Positions 23,734 through 24,646 of a DNA stretch of 24,646 nt are shown here, piece by piece. The notes under the pieces were generated by a model, which saw only the letters and a program-made list of their open reading frames with translations, made no database searches and was not told the origin of the DNA. Within the stretch, counting starts at the first letter, position 1. The number at the start of each line of letters is the position of its first letter. The position numbers and the translations under genes were made by a program. The stretch spans positions 1 to 24,646 of the forward strand of contig JWZX01002051.1 in assembly GCA_001275005.1 (NCBI GenBank), read 5' to 3'. The stretch comes from Chrysochromulina tobinii (Eukaryota; Haptophyta; Prymnesiales; Chrysochromulinaceae).

Positions 23734-24646
23734 GCTGTAGTGTGATTAACACCTCACTCGAGCAGCTGAGACGCTCATTTTTTCCACAAAATTTTTCGCT
23801 TACTTTCTCTTACTGGTAAGCGCATCGCTTAACAGTAAAGAACCGATCATCACAACACACCAACACACACAAACCAGACTCAAACCAAGCGTGAAGGTCG
23901 AACACCTCGCACACGTCACAGCCGCTTCATTCTCATGCTCGCGACATGCAACGTGTACCGCGCTCACAGACACGGATCAGAGTCGCCATACCCCAGGTCA
24001 TTCACGCACGTCCCGTTTCGTGTGGAGAAGCATGAGACCGGGGGGCGCGCCCCCACCCGCCGACGATCGGAGACCAACGACGGGGCCCGGGGGACTTTTG
24101 CGTCCTTGTAAAAAGATTCATCACGAATTCGACGATCGCGGCGCCTCCGAAGATCAATCACGTTGAATTTCATTTTGGCGTTCCTTAGGGAACGGCGTAC
24201 TGAACCTGTACGCGTTCGCTGCACGAAATGTACGTGGCCGCCTGTGCACACGCAATGCTTCCCGCCCCCCCCAGTGGGGCGCGCGCTGCCTGCGCGAATG
24301 GTCGAGGACGTCGATCCGCACCGCCTCGGGAGCCACAGCAAACGGCCAGGGAAGGCGGGCGGTGCTGCGTCGCCCATGCATCGAGCCGCGGTCGAGCCAT
24401 TGGGGGGGTACTAAACATGCTGCGGTGCAGCGCGAGCGGCGAGCGCGGCGGGTGCAGCGGGTGCACAGCGATTCCAGCGGGCTGCTCAGAGTGCCGCGCA
24501 TGCCCCACGCCCCACCCCAAGTGCTGCCCCATCTCACGCTCGGAGATCGACTCTCTGCCTGCACCCTGACAGACCAACTGCTGCTGAGCGCGGGCCACCG
24601 TTGTGAGACCGTCTCCAGGCCGAAGGTCCTTCCTTTTCTGCGATAG
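23734..24646. other. No convincing gene at the right end
   Basis: The first ~200 bp are AT-rich, with a small inverted repeat CTTACTGGTAAG near 23811. From ~24.0 kb the GC content rises again and frames of 80-140 residues occur on both strands, but none has domain motifs. An exon of a gene continuing beyond the window cannot be excluded. Confidence 0.45.

Noticed and set aside
24163-24646. Cys-rich or Arg-rich frames at the right edge
   Set aside because: No domain signature; length and composition are as expected by chance in GC-rich DNA.

Overview
The window reads as nuclear DNA of a GC-rich photosynthetic protist, most likely a haptophyte or similar alga with a secondary plastid. This is inferred from several features: spliceosomal introns of roughly 70-285 nt with GT..AG ends; (TTAGGG)-type repeats; a CAG microsatellite; a protein with a signal peptide followed by an Arg-rich transit-like stretch; and a probable selenoprotein with a SECIS-like hairpin. 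No operons, ribosome binding sites, tRNA, rRNA or CRISPR were seen. Species cannot be fixed from sequence alone.

Layout. 1-4718 (minus): a very large multi-macrodomain gene. It has two macro-like modules, a microbial-type PARG module with a perfect GGG-X7-QEE signature, and a PH-like tail. One intron carries (CAG)22, and a tandem-repeat-rich intron lies at its 3' end. 5141-5947 (minus): an EF-hand plus HMG-box gene whose 5' side carries three short blocks collinear with the macrodomain gene. 6804-9098 (minus): a secreted, glycoside-hydrolase-like protein in one exon. 9320-10738 (minus): an IQ-motif protein. 11345-12947 (minus): a phospholipase C-type phosphoesterase interrupted by a single-base frameshift. 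13201-14496 (plus): a three-exon DsbA/FrnE-like thioredoxin-fold gene with an in-frame TGA at the active-site position and a SECIS-like structure just after the stop. 14808-15719 (plus): an F-box protein. 15977-17929 (minus): a plastid-type DUF1995-like protein whose only intron appears to have arisen by a 69-bp tandem duplication. 17950-18345: a 72-bp minisatellite directly upstream of it.

From about 18.4 to 23.7 kb the base composition is visibly less GC-rich. This part holds a repeat-bearing protein of unknown function (minus), a divergent four-exon DDE transposase of the HARBI1/DDE_Tnp_4 type (plus), and a RING protein (minus). It may be a multi-gene mobile element. The right end (23.7-24.6 kb) shows no convincing gene.

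The strongest observations are: (1) the candidate Sec-containing DsbA-like protein (motif C-S-Q-U-P-H-G) with its SECIS; (2) telomere-like CCCTAA/CCCTCA tracts on the sense strand directly before the 3' splice sites of two unrelated genes, where they supply CTAAC branch-point-like and pyrimidine-rich sequence; (3) a near-perfect example of intron birth by tandem duplication, with a related repeat structure in the last intron of the macrodomain gene.
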